From the NCBI GenBank assembly GCA_037133495.1, contig JBAXOA010000054.1, forward strand, positions 1-26,805: a stretch of DNA of 26,805 nt, written 5' to 3'. This DNA comes from JAAFHB01 sp037133495. Its GTDB lineage: Bacteria > Bacteroidota > Bacteroidia > Bacteroidales > Prolixibacteraceae. Shown in pieces: positions 9,069 to 17,486 of this stretch; within the stretch, counting starts at the first letter, position 1, and every line of letters starts with the position of its first letter. Under the pieces are notes generated by a model. That model was not told where the DNA came from. It searched no databases and saw nothing but the letters and a program-made list of their open reading frames with translations. A program made the translations under genes and the position numbers.

Positions 9069-10361
9069 ATGAAGGAGAAATTAAACCCGGCACAAAAAAA
9101 CACCCAGTCGAATTGGCTCACCGTTGGAACGATAGGAGTGTTTTTTTTCATTTTTGGATTTATTACATGGTTGAATGGCATTTTGATTCCTTATCTGAAA
9201 ATTTCATGCGAGCTAAACCATTTCCAGTCGTATCTCGTAGCTTTTTCATTCTATATTGCCTATGTTGTAATGGCAATTCCTTCCTCGTGGATCCTCAAAA
9301 GAACCGGATTAAAGAAGGGGATGATGATCGGATTGTTCGTGATGGCGGCCGGAGCTTTGCTCTTCATACCTGCTGCTATTACAAGAACCTACCTGTCCTT
9401 CCTGTCGGGACTGTTCGTTCTTGGAACCGGACTTGCAATACTTCAAACAGCAGCAAACCCTTACATCACAATATTGGGTCCAATTGAAAGCGCCGCGCAA
9501 AGAATAAGTATTATGGGAATTTGCAATAAATCAGCCGGGATGATTGCAACTTTTCTTTTTGGAATGATGGCGTTAAAAGATGGAGATGCATTGCTGGCAA
9601 AACTCAATGCATTGGATGTCATTCAAAAAGCAACTGCTTTGGATGCTTTGGCTGCCAGAATTATCATTCCCTATATCGGTATGGCAGCAATACTGGTGCT
9701 GGTAGGAATCCTGGTGAAAATTTCGGGATTACCGGAGCTTGATCCGGATGTCCAAAACCTTGGTGACGATTCATCAAAGCATGTTTCCAGAACAAGTATT
9801 TTTCAATACCCATTCCTGCTGTTGGGAGTCGTAGCCATCTTTTGCGATGTAGGCCTGGAGATTATAGCCGGCGACACAATTATAAGCTATGGATTAAGTC
9901 AGGGTATTCCTATATCAGTCGCGAAACATTTCACTTCGATGACCATGTTAGCGTCGATTCTGGGTTATGCTATTGGTATTATCGTAATTCCAAAGTATAT
10001 TACTCAGGTGAGAGTCCTTCAAATTTGCGCAATACTTGGAATACTTCTTACTATTGCCGCATTAGCCTCGCCGGGAATGGCATCAGTCGTATTTATTGCG
10101 TTACTTGGTCTGGCCAATGCCCTAATATGGCCTTCAGTCTGGCCACTGGCCCTGGATGGTCTGGGCCGGTTTACACGCATCGGGTCATCACTGCTGATCA
10201 TGGGTAATCTGGGCGGCGCTCTTGTACCACTGCTCTACGGTCGTGTGGCTGACATTGTAAATCCTCAACAGGCCTATATTATTGTTATACCCTTCTATCT
10301 TTTCATTCTTTATTATGCCGTTTGGGGACACAAAGCCGGAAAGCGTTTAAGGGAAAATTAA
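9069..10361 (+). CDS. Sugar MFS permease, FHS family (GluP/FucP-like)
   Basis: The 430-residue membrane protein has the hallmarks of the fucose-galactose-glucose:H+ symporter family: FFIFGFITWLNGILIPYLK at 26-44, FQSYLV at 52-57, and LQTAANPYITILGP at 126-138. The family has twelve membrane helices and lies in the inner membrane. From memory, the two acidic residues used by E. coli FucP for fucose/proton coupling (Asp46 and Glu135) correspond here to Gly37 and Gln127, so it is nearer to the glucose/galactose or amino-sugar branch than to true FucP. It sits in the middle of the enzyme genes, 35 bp after C and 11 bp before the next gene, and is the only importer in the window. It probably brings monosaccharides released in the periplasm into the cytoplasm. 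Confidence 0.88.
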   Translation: MKEKLNPAQKNTQSNWLTVGTIGVFFFIFGFITWLNGILIPYLKISCELNHFQSYLVAFSFYIAYVVMAIPSSWILKRTGLKKGMMIGLFVMAAGALLFIPAAITRTYLSFLSGLFVLGTGLAILQTAANPYITILGPIESAAQRISIMGICNKSAGMIATFLFGMMALKDGDALLAKLNALDVIQKATALDALAARIIIPYIGMAAILVLVGILVKISGLPELDPDVQNLGDDSSKHVSRTSIFQYPFLLLGVVAIFCDVGLEIIAGDTIISYGLSQGIPISVAKHFTSMTMLASILGYAIGIIVIPKYITQVRVLQICAILGILLTIAALASPGMASVVFIALLGLANALIWPSVWPLALDGLGRFTRIGSSLLIMGNLGGALVPLLYGRVADIVNPQQAYIIVIPFYLFILYYAVWGHKAGKRLREN

Positions 10362-10372
10362 TACGAGAGATT

Positions 10373-12499
10373 ATGAAAAAAATAAAAATTTTCAAGAAGA
10401 TTACTTTCCTGATGCTAATGATCTTATTCGCGGCATCACTGGCTGGTCAATCACCTGTTAAAGTTCCCCTGGTTGAGGAAAAGTATGATAACTGGCACAA
10501 CCAGATTTTCAGAAAACTGTTTTTTGATTATCATAATCACAAGGACAATTGGGGTCTTGCAGCCAATTTTGATGCAGAGAAATGGGCGGATCAACTAAAG
10601 GCTGCAGATGTTGAAGGGGTATCGGCATTCGCAAAGTGTGCTCAGGGATGGCGGTATTATCAGAAAGGCAGCGTGGGATGGGTTCATCCTGAAATGCCTG
10701 CTGGTTTGGATATGCTTGGTAGCATGGTTGATGCCTGCCACAAAAGAGGGATAAAGGTTATTGCCTATTATCATACATTCGGCCACCAAAAAATACAGGA
10801 GCTTCATCCGGAATGGAGGGGAAAAAACTCAAAAAATGAACCGGGTGGACTATGCGGGGAAACACCTCTTCTGCAGGAATATATACTTCCCCAAATCAGG
10901 GAAATTGTACGTAATTACGATATTGACGGAATATTTTTTGACGGTACGCATATCGGAATCTGCTATTGCGATGAATGCAGAAAAGGATTTAAGAAGGACA
11001 CCGGATTTGATATTCCCCTGTCAAAGGATGGCCTTCATTGGCTCGATCATGAAAAATGGCTGAGTAAAGAATCAACGAAACTGCGCCAAGAGATAATGAA
11101 TGCTGTTCATGGTGAAAAAAAGGATGTTCTGGTTTCCTTCAACTGGTCGTACACACCCCGCCAGCCTGAAATTATTCCCGGTGATGTTGGATTTCTAACG
11201 TGCGATATCTTCCCTGAGGATCAGCTGTTTTCAGGAAGCTATCTGGGTAAATACTGGTCAACATCAGGCAGATCTTTTGACATTATGAACTCGGCCTTTC
11301 TGCGGTGGTGGGGAGACTGGGGAAGCAAACCAGCTGTAGCCATGCAGCAGGAATGTGCGACAATCATTGCGAATGGAGGAAAGACATGGACTGGTTATAT
11401 GATGCCTGCACAGTTTGGTGTGGATCCTGCTGTTATGCAGGAATTAGCTAAAACGATGAGATTTGTGAAAGAACGTGAAGAATTCTGCCGTAATTCCGAA
11501 CCCGTACCTTACATAGCGGTTCTACATTCTACCCATCAGCGTTATACCAAAGAGCCCACCCAGCATGTCGATGAAAAATCACTTTATAGCCTTCATAAAA
11601 TGCTTTTACAAGGTGGATTTCATTATAATATTCTGAGCGAGCAAACATTGCTTGAAAATATCAGTAATTATAAAGTGGTTATCCTTCCCGATCAAAGGTA
11701 TATCAGCAGGGAGCTTGCCGGTGTTTTGGAAGAATTTGTTCGCAACGGCGGAGGATTAATCGCCAGTGTTCTCACAGGTACTGAGGACGAATCCTATAAA
11801 CCGACAGGAAAATTAATTCTGGAAGATGTTTTAGGAGTGAAATTGAAAAGTACTTATCCCTACACGAACGGATATATTGTGATAAACGATAATCAACTGA
11901 AAAAAAAGGTGCTGGATATGCCACATCAGATATGGGGTGAATTTACTTATGTTCAGCCTGTTACTGCAGTGAAACTGGGTGATTTATGGGATATCTATCT
12001 GCGAAGAGATGGAGAATATTATCAGGGCGGTTCATCCCCTGTCGGAAAGAACACCGGATATCCCTCCATAACTGTTAACCAGTTTGGGAAAGGGAAAGCG
12101 ATGTACCTGTCGGGAGATATTTTTAGTTCATATACCGTGCGAAATAATTGGAATCTCAAAAATATGTTCAAAAATATGGTGAATATGGTAAATCCGGATA
12201 TCCTGATCAGTATTGACGCCCCCGATGTTGTTGAAGTAGTATTAAAAAAACAGAAAAACAGAACGCTTGTTCATCTCATCAATCATAACGGTGAAAGATC
12301 TTTGAATAACACCATCGAATATACCGAAGATATCATTCCTGTTTTCAATATTGGCGTGAAGGTTAAATTGAATAAACTACCTGCTTCGGTTAAACTTATG
12401 CCTGAAAATCAGATTTTAACCTGGAATAAAACAGCTAATAATTCAATATCCATTACCGTTCCCAAATTGGATATTTATTCCATTGTTGTTATTGAATGA
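10373..12499 (+). CDS. GHL6-type glycosidase with C-terminal beta-galactosidase-trimerisation-like domain
   Basis: The start at 10373 gives 708 residues with a Sec signal ending at about AGQ26; the frame opens at 10322 inside the permease gene. Residues about 45-370 form a TIM-barrel of the hypothetical glycosyl hydrolase 6 type (distantly GH29/GH42-like). YDIDGIFFDG at 182-191 puts Asp190 at a nucleophile-like position. A Cys cluster (Cys197, Cys199, Cys202 in CYCDEC) follows immediately and may bind metal, as in some GH42 enzymes. Residues about 378-490 resemble the flavodoxin-like GH42 trimerisation domain (YKVVILPDQRYISRELAGVL and FVRNGGGLIAS), followed by a beta-rich tail. The substrate is unknown. 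Genes of this type recur in Bacteroidota and Planctomycetes glycan loci. Confidence 0.68.
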   Translation: MKKIKIFKKITFLMLMILFAASLAGQSPVKVPLVEEKYDNWHNQIFRKLFFDYHNHKDNWGLAANFDAEKWADQLKAADVEGVSAFAKCAQGWRYYQKGSVGWVHPEMPAGLDMLGSMVDACHKRGIKVIAYYHTFGHQKIQELHPEWRGKNSKNEPGGLCGETPLLQEYILPQIREIVRNYDIDGIFFDGTHIGICYCDECRKGFKKDTGFDIPLSKDGLHWLDHEKWLSKESTKLRQEIMNAVHGEKKDVLVSFNWSYTPRQPEIIPGDVGFLTCDIFPEDQLFSGSYLGKYWSTSGRSFDIMNSAFLRWWGDWGSKPAVAMQQECATIIANGGKTWTGYMMPAQFGVDPAVMQELAKTMRFVKEREEFCRNSEPVPYIAVLHSTHQRYTKEPTQHVDEKSLYSLHKMLLQGGFHYNILSEQTLLENISNYKVVILPDQRYISRELAGVLEEFVRNGGGLIASVLTGTEDESYKPTGKLILEDVLGVKLKSTYPYTNGYIVINDNQLKKKVLDMPHQIWGEFTYVQPVTAVKLGDLWDIYLRRDGEYYQGGSSPVGKNTGYPSITVNQFGKGKAMYLSGDIFSSYTVRNNWNLKNMFKNMVNMVNPDILISIDAPDVVEVVLKKQKNRTLVHLINHNGERSLNNTIEYTEDIIPVFNIGVKVKLNKLPASVKLMPENQILTWNKTANNSISITVPKLDIYSIVVIE

Positions 12500-12501
12500 C
12501 A

Positions 12502-12509
12502 TAATTTTG
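12502..12509 (+). promoter_or_regulatory. Possible internal -7 promoter element
   Basis: TAATTTTG fits the Bacteroidota -7 consensus TAnnTTTG at all six fixed positions and lies in the 47-bp spacer ahead of the GH109-like gene. No good TTTG -33 element stands 19-21 bp upstream; the nearest is ATTG at 12482-12485 with a 16-bp spacer. It could give the GH109/URO-D pair extra transcription, but an isolated six-base match is weak. Confidence 0.22.
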
Positions 12510-12546
12510 AGAGGATCAGGATAAAATCACACTAAATGAAAGGATT

Positions 12547-13854
12547 ATGAAGAACAGTTCACGAAGGAATTTCATTGCAAAAGGAGTAATCGCAACTGTT
12601 GGAATAAGTGGGTTACCAATTTTATTAGCCGGGAAAAATGAGCCCGGAAAAACAGTGAAAATTGGAATAATCGGCGCCGGAAACCGGGGTACAAGCCATA
12701 TCAATACTATACTGAGTATTGAAGGAACTGAAATTGTTGCCGTATGTGATCTGGTAAAATCCAAAGCTGAGAATGGCGCTGATCTTTGTCAGAAGGCGGG
12801 GAAAATCAGGCCCAAAATTTATTGCGGAGACCAAAACACCTGGAAAGCTTTACTCGATACAGAGAAACCGGATTGTGTTATCATTGCAACTTACTGGGAT
12901 TCACATGCTGCCATAGCGCTGCATGCCATGAAAAATGGCATCTATCCGGGTATTGAGGTGCCTGCAGCATTGACCGTCGACGATACCTGGAAGCTGGTAG
13001 AGATGTCGGAAAAAACCGGGATTCCTTGTATGATGCTTGAGAACTGGAGCTTTCGTCAGGACAATCTCGCAGCGCTAAATATGAAGCGGATGGGAATGTT
13101 CGGAGAGATCGTACATTGCCACTGTGCCCATTCGCACGATTGTATTGATCACTGGTTTTTCGACAACAAAACAGGTGAACAAAAGTGGCCTGCTGAGTAC
13201 CTGCTCAAATACAACAGAGATCAATATCCGACTCATAGCGTGGGACCCATTATTAGTTGGATGGATATCAACAGGGGAGATATTTTTACTGAGATTTATT
13301 CTACCGCCTCTGCTTCAAAAGGGATCAACGCTTACATGAAACGGAAGTTTGGAAATGATCACCCCAATGCAAATCTGAAGTACAAACAGGGCGACATTGT
13401 AACATCGGTACTCAAAACAAAAATGGGTAAGACCCTCGTAATCAACTACGATATGCAATTGCCACGTCCCTATTCAAACCGTTGGCTCCTCGAAGGAACA
13501 CTGGGAGTTTATGATGAAGAGAAAAGTTCAATCTATCTGGAGGATAAAAGTCCGGAATACCATCAATGGGAACCCTGGAAACCATATGAAGAGAAGTATA
13601 ACCACAAGTGGTGGGAAAAGGATTTGGCTTCTCAGTCACACGGGGGAACCGACTTTATCATGCTAAGCAGATTTTTAGAAGCAGTAGCGGCTAAGGGCCC
13701 AACACCAATTGACGTATACGATTCAGCGGTGATGACAGCAATTGTAGAACTTTCAGGTATCTCTATTGCAAAGAATTCCCCCGTTCCGTTCCCCGATTTT
13801 ACCAAAGGAAAATGGGAAAACAATAAACCTTATTTTGCACAGGACAAAGGCTAG
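12547..13854 (+). CDS. GH109-like Gfo/Idh/MocA protein with Tat signal
   Basis: The 435-residue protein begins with a twin-arginine signal (SRRNFIAKG, residues 5-13), so it is exported folded, with its cofactor. Residues 37-165 form a Rossmann fold with the NAD-binding loop IGIIGAGNRGTSH (39-51), followed by a Gfo/Idh/MocA C-terminal domain. GH109 enzymes remove alpha-GalNAc through an NAD-dependent redox mechanism. The family block YPTHSVGPIISWMDINRGD is present, with Tyr227 and His230 equivalent to the catalytic Tyr225/His228 of the Elizabethkingia enzyme, as is PRPYS with Tyr309 (its Tyr307). Two other residues recalled for that enzyme differ: Tyr179 is Phe169 and Arg213 aligns with Pro215. 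It may therefore act on another alpha-linked sugar or be a different oxidoreductase. It follows the GHL6 gene by 47 bp and precedes the URO-D gene by 13 bp. Confidence 0.78.
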   Translation: MKNSSRRNFIAKGVIATVGISGLPILLAGKNEPGKTVKIGIIGAGNRGTSHINTILSIEGTEIVAVCDLVKSKAENGADLCQKAGKIRPKIYCGDQNTWKALLDTEKPDCVIIATYWDSHAAIALHAMKNGIYPGIEVPAALTVDDTWKLVEMSEKTGIPCMMLENWSFRQDNLAALNMKRMGMFGEIVHCHCAHSHDCIDHWFFDNKTGEQKWPAEYLLKYNRDQYPTHSVGPIISWMDINRGDIFTEIYSTASASKGINAYMKRKFGNDHPNANLKYKQGDIVTSVLKTKMGKTLVINYDMQLPRPYSNRWLLEGTLGVYDEEKSSIYLEDKSPEYHQWEPWKPYEEKYNHKWWEKDLASQSHGGTDFIMLSRFLEAVAAKGPTPIDVYDSAVMTAIVELSGISIAKNSPVPFPDFTKGKWENNKPYFAQDKG

Positions 13855-13867
13855 CACCAAATAGTAA

Positions 13868-14947
13868 ATGATCAAAATTCAGGCAAGTGTTTCAAAAGGA
13901 TGGCTGAACAGGAACGGAGGATTCATTTTCCCCGGTCAATACTACTTTGATCCGATGGTCAGGTGGGGGCAAGACCGAATGATAAATAGTTTTGTGAAGG
14001 AACGATTCCCTGAATATGCTATTTATAATATGGAGGATAATCTTGTTCAGGCTGGATATGTAAATGAAAATCAGATTCTTGTCGGGGCAATTCAGCCAAA
14101 TATGATTCTGGCGGCAATACTGGGAGCCAATTTCTCTTTTTCTGACGATAAAGACTCCGATGTATTGGGCAGACCATTGGAGCACATATCCGGAATTCAC
14201 GAATTGCCTTCGTTGGATGCTATTCTGGAGCATTCTCTGATCAAAGACCTCGAAAAACAAATAAATTTAATCCGGGTAACACATCCCGCCCTGAAGGTAA
14301 TTCCTCCTTTTTTTTGGGACGAATCGGGTCGTGCAACCATCCATGGCGTGATCACAACTTCTCTTAAACTTACCGGAGATAATATCATGCTGATCATGCT
14401 CAGCGATCCTGAGCTTGCACACGCCATCCACCAATGGGTTGTTGATGCTTACGTAATATTGATCAGGCACTTTGCGGCTTTAGGGGATCTGACCATTACG
14501 TCAGTGCATGTTGGTGAATGCGCCGGAACAATGGTGTCATCGGAATTGTACGAGGAATTTGTCATCCCCTATATCAGTCAGCTGGGGGATAAACTGGGTG
14601 CTGTCCGCCTCCATTCCTGCGGAATTTCCAACCATCTGATTGAACCTGCTTCTCATATTCATAATCTGAAAATTATTGACACCGGGTCCGGAACATCCAT
14701 ACAAGAGATCCGGAATACAATGGGTAAAGATTTTGAAATTAATATTTTTCCTCCGTTCGAGGTGCTGCTGGAGGGTGTTCCTCAATCCACTGCGATTGAA
14801 TGGCTCGACAATACACTAACCGAAAACCAGGGTGGACCATTGCAAATCGCTTATCACCTCGAAGCTGATTATGATTTCAGCAACTGTCTGGCGATTCACG
14901 ATGAACTTGAGAAAAGAGGGTTAATTGCCCCTGGAAGATTGTACTAA
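13868..14947 (+). CDS. URO-D-superfamily, methyltransferase-like cytoplasmic protein
   Basis: This 359-residue protein has no signal peptide or membrane segment, so it is the only soluble cytoplasmic product of the operon. It matches the uroporphyrinogen decarboxylase superfamily barrel, especially in TSVHVGECAGTMVSSELYEE (211-230), LHSCG (248-252) and the strand INIFPPFEVLLEG (291-303). His249-X-Cys251 is the zinc motif of the cobamide-dependent MtaA/MtbA/CmuA methyltransferases, and Cys340 could be the third ligand. True HemE enzymes lack this motif, so heme synthesis is unlikely. No corrinoid-binding protein is in the window. A role in moving a methyl group from an imported O-methyl sugar is a hypothesis from context. 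The spacing of 13 bp upstream and 19 bp downstream supports operon membership. Confidence 0.75.
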   Translation: MIKIQASVSKGWLNRNGGFIFPGQYYFDPMVRWGQDRMINSFVKERFPEYAIYNMEDNLVQAGYVNENQILVGAIQPNMILAAILGANFSFSDDKDSDVLGRPLEHISGIHELPSLDAILEHSLIKDLEKQINLIRVTHPALKVIPPFFWDESGRATIHGVITTSLKLTGDNIMLIMLSDPELAHAIHQWVVDAYVILIRHFAALGDLTITSVHVGECAGTMVSSELYEEFVIPYISQLGDKLGAVRLHSCGISNHLIEPASHIHNLKIIDTGSGTSIQEIRNTMGKDFEINIFPPFEVLLEGVPQSTAIEWLDNTLTENQGGPLQIAYHLEADYDFSNCLAIHDELEKRGLIAPGRLY

Positions 14948-14966
14948 TTACTTAACAGAAAATAGA

Positions 14967-17486
14967 ATGAAAAAAGTTATCGTCCTTTTTATTGTCGGAT
15001 TCGTTATGATTCTTAACCTGTCTGCCCGGAATATTTCTTATGAAACGACCTTTTTCAAAATGGATTTGAATGAAAAGGGCGAGATCGTAAGTATCTTCAA
15101 CAAGCTGAAGAATACTGAATATCTCCCTGCCGGACAGGTTGCACCCCTTTTAAGTATTCGTGTCAAGGGTGTTTTGGAACATCCCTCCGTGCTCAGGCAG
15201 AAGAACAACATACTGACGCTCTCTTTTAGCCAAAATAAAGTGGAAGCACAAGTCAGAGTCATGACAAAATCCGGTTATATCTCTTTTGAACTGATTGACC
15301 TGACCAAAACTGAGATTGTAGAGCTTGTGGTATGGGGACCTTATCCAACTACTATTCGCGAAACAATCGGCGAATGTGTTGGTGTGGTCCGTAATAAACT
15401 GTTTGCAATTGGCATTCAATCTCTGAATGTAAAGACCCTTGGAGGATATCCGACCGAGGAGAATGATATTGAACCTTCATTTGATATTGTTGTGACAGGC
15501 AGTCTTGCAGATAGCTCAGCCGAATGGAAAAATAAAAAATTGTATCGCGGACAGACTGCCGGAATACGGTATTTTGGAAGCGTAATTCAGGCTTATTGCC
15601 GTAACCGGAATAAAGAACGGATAATCACGAACTGGGCTCATGATGCTTATGTCGCACCTGTTTTTAATGACGGAGGAGTAATTGGATCAAAGATTGCACT
15701 TTTCGGCTGCCCTCCCGAAAGGGCCCTCGAAACTATTGGCAAAATCGAAGTTGCGGAAGGACTTCCTCATCCGGTAATCGACGGAGAATGGGGCAAAACA
15801 GTCCGTTCGGCTTCTGCTTCATATCTCATTATTGGTTTCAATGAAGGTAACCTTGATCAGGCGATGGCACTCACAAAAAAGGCAGGCTTAAAATACCTGT
15901 ACCATGGCGGGCCATTTAAAAAATGGGGTCATTTTGTGCTGGATGAAAAACAATTTCCTGAAAATTGGGTCAGTATGAAAAAATGCGTCGACAAGGCAAG
16001 CGCACAAGGAATTAAACTTGGCGTTCACACATTGTCAAATTTTATCACACCAAATGATAGTTATGTCTCTCCTGTCCCCGATAAACGGCTGGCAAAAGTG
16101 GGTGAAAGTATAATTACTGCCAATATTGAAGCTGATGCAGAGGAAATATCAATTGAATCGCCGCTCTTTTTCAATCAGATGAAAAATAATTCGCTCCACT
16201 CAGTAGTTATTGGTGATGAAATAATCCGTTATAAAGAAGTTTCCGTTACCGAACCCTGGAAATTAACAGGTTGTGTCAGAGGCTCATTTAATACAAAAGC
16301 AACTCCTCATCAAAAAGGAGATGTGATCGGGAAACTGATGGATCATGGTTATAAAGTCTTTTTAAGTGACGCAAGCCTTTCTGCAGAGATTTCAAAGAAT
16401 ATTGCCGGGTTATTCAACGAAACCGGGCTGATGCAGGTTTCGTTTGACGGACTGGAAGGGGTCTGGTCAACCGGAATGGGACAGTACGCCAGAAACCTGT
16501 TTACCAAAACCTGGTATGACAACCTCAAACCCGAATTAAAAGGGAAGGTAATCAACGATGCAAGTAATCCATCTCATTTCAACTGGCATATCAATACCCG
16601 TTATAACTGGGGCGAGCCCTGGTATGCGGGATTTCGCGAAAGTCAGACATCTTACCGGCTGATGAATCAGGATTTTTATCGCCGTAATCTTTTACCCTCG
16701 ATGCTGGGGTGGTTCAGCATGTCGTCCCAGACCAGTGTTGAAGATACTGAATGGCTGCTTGCCAGGGCAGCAGGATTTGATGCTGGATTTGCCTTCAATC
16801 TGAGTTTTGAAAATGTGGAAAAAAACGGACAGAGTGAAGCAATATTTAAAGCGATGAAAACCTGGGAAACTGCAAGGATGGCCGGGGCTTTTACTCCTGA
16901 ACAAAAATTGAGAATGGAAGATATCAATAAGGAATATCATCTCGAAAACTTAAGTGCCGGAAGCTGGAGTCTGTTCCCTTATCACATTCAGAGGTATGTT
17001 CATGAACAAAAAGTGCTTCAGCCTGGAGAACCAATGATCAGTACTCATGAATTCGAAAACTATTATGAGGCTCAGCCGATGATGTTTATGATGACCCTTC
17101 TGCCTGTTGAGAAAAATAATGGATCATCGGTTAGCAAAATATCTCTGGAAGTCAATGATTACAGCAAAATTGAGATTCCTCTCACCATGGAACCCACTCA
17201 GGTACTTAAACTTTATGCATCAGGTCAGCTAAATCTGTTTGATAAAAACTGGAAACTGATTAAAACGATTGTCCCGGAAGGTAAAATACCAATTCTGTCA
17301 CATGGTATAAACAAAATTATTTTTGATGCTGTTTTTTCCGGAGAAGGGGCTTCAAAATTTAAGATAGAGATGAAAACCATCGGAAAAGCTGAAGTGGTAA
17401 CAGCATTAAAAAATAAATATGATGCGATTATTCCATTTGATTTTATTTGTGGGTCTAATTTTGGGAACCTATATATCTTTCGGTAA
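14967..17486 (+). CDS. Gene B': paralogue of B, secreted glycosidase-like protein
   Basis: The start at 14967 gives 839 residues with a Sec signal (cleavage near LSA20). It aligns with B along the beta-rich N-terminus (LGEIIGVARD in B, IGECVGVVRN here), the barrel, and the inserted beta module at about 375-456 (VVIGDEIIRYKEVS...CVRGSFNTKATPH). Asp494 in VSFDGLEG matches Asp558 of B, whereas Asp556 of B is Ser here. It also has an extra C-terminal beta-rich region of about 170 residues (670-839) that B lacks. The last 23 or so codons overlap the signal-peptide region of the next gene. One extra A in the A run at 17408-17413 would stop it after TALKK, at about 816 residues, so the annotated C-terminus may be a frameshift product. 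Confidence 0.6.
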   Translation: MKKVIVLFIVGFVMILNLSARNISYETTFFKMDLNEKGEIVSIFNKLKNTEYLPAGQVAPLLSIRVKGVLEHPSVLRQKNNILTLSFSQNKVEAQVRVMTKSGYISFELIDLTKTEIVELVVWGPYPTTIRETIGECVGVVRNKLFAIGIQSLNVKTLGGYPTEENDIEPSFDIVVTGSLADSSAEWKNKKLYRGQTAGIRYFGSVIQAYCRNRNKERIITNWAHDAYVAPVFNDGGVIGSKIALFGCPPERALETIGKIEVAEGLPHPVIDGEWGKTVRSASASYLIIGFNEGNLDQAMALTKKAGLKYLYHGGPFKKWGHFVLDEKQFPENWVSMKKCVDKASAQGIKLGVHTLSNFITPNDSYVSPVPDKRLAKVGESIITANIEADAEEISIESPLFFNQMKNNSLHSVVIGDEIIRYKEVSVTEPWKLTGCVRGSFNTKATPHQKGDVIGKLMDHGYKVFLSDASLSAEISKNIAGLFNETGLMQVSFDGLEGVWSTGMGQYARNLFTKTWYDNLKPELKGKVINDASNPSHFNWHINTRYNWGEPWYAGFRESQTSYRLMNQDFYRRNLLPSMLGWFSMSSQTSVEDTEWLLARAAGFDAGFAFNLSFENVEKNGQSEAIFKAMKTWETARMAGAFTPEQKLRMEDINKEYHLENLSAGSWSLFPYHIQRYVHEQKVLQPGEPMISTHEFENYYEAQPMMFMMTLLPVEKNNGSSVSKISLEVNDYSKIEIPLTMEPTQVLKLYASGQLNLFDKNWKLIKTIVPEGKIPILSHGINKIIFDAVFSGEGASKFKIEMKTIGKAEVVTALKNKYDAIIPFDFICGSNFGNLYIFR

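Noticed and set aside
9113..9487. 124-codon alternate + frame inside the permease gene
   Set aside because: It is rich in Cys, Trp and His with no domain and is fully contained in the clear MFS coding frame.
13892..14260. 122-codon - strand open frame inside the URO-D-like gene
   Set aside because: It is an antisense shadow of a conserved gene, without a start context or domain.
13868..14947. Assignment as HemE (heme biosynthesis uroporphyrinogen decarboxylase)
   Set aside because: The His-X-Cys motif and the operon context fit the methyltransferase branch, and no other heme gene is nearby.
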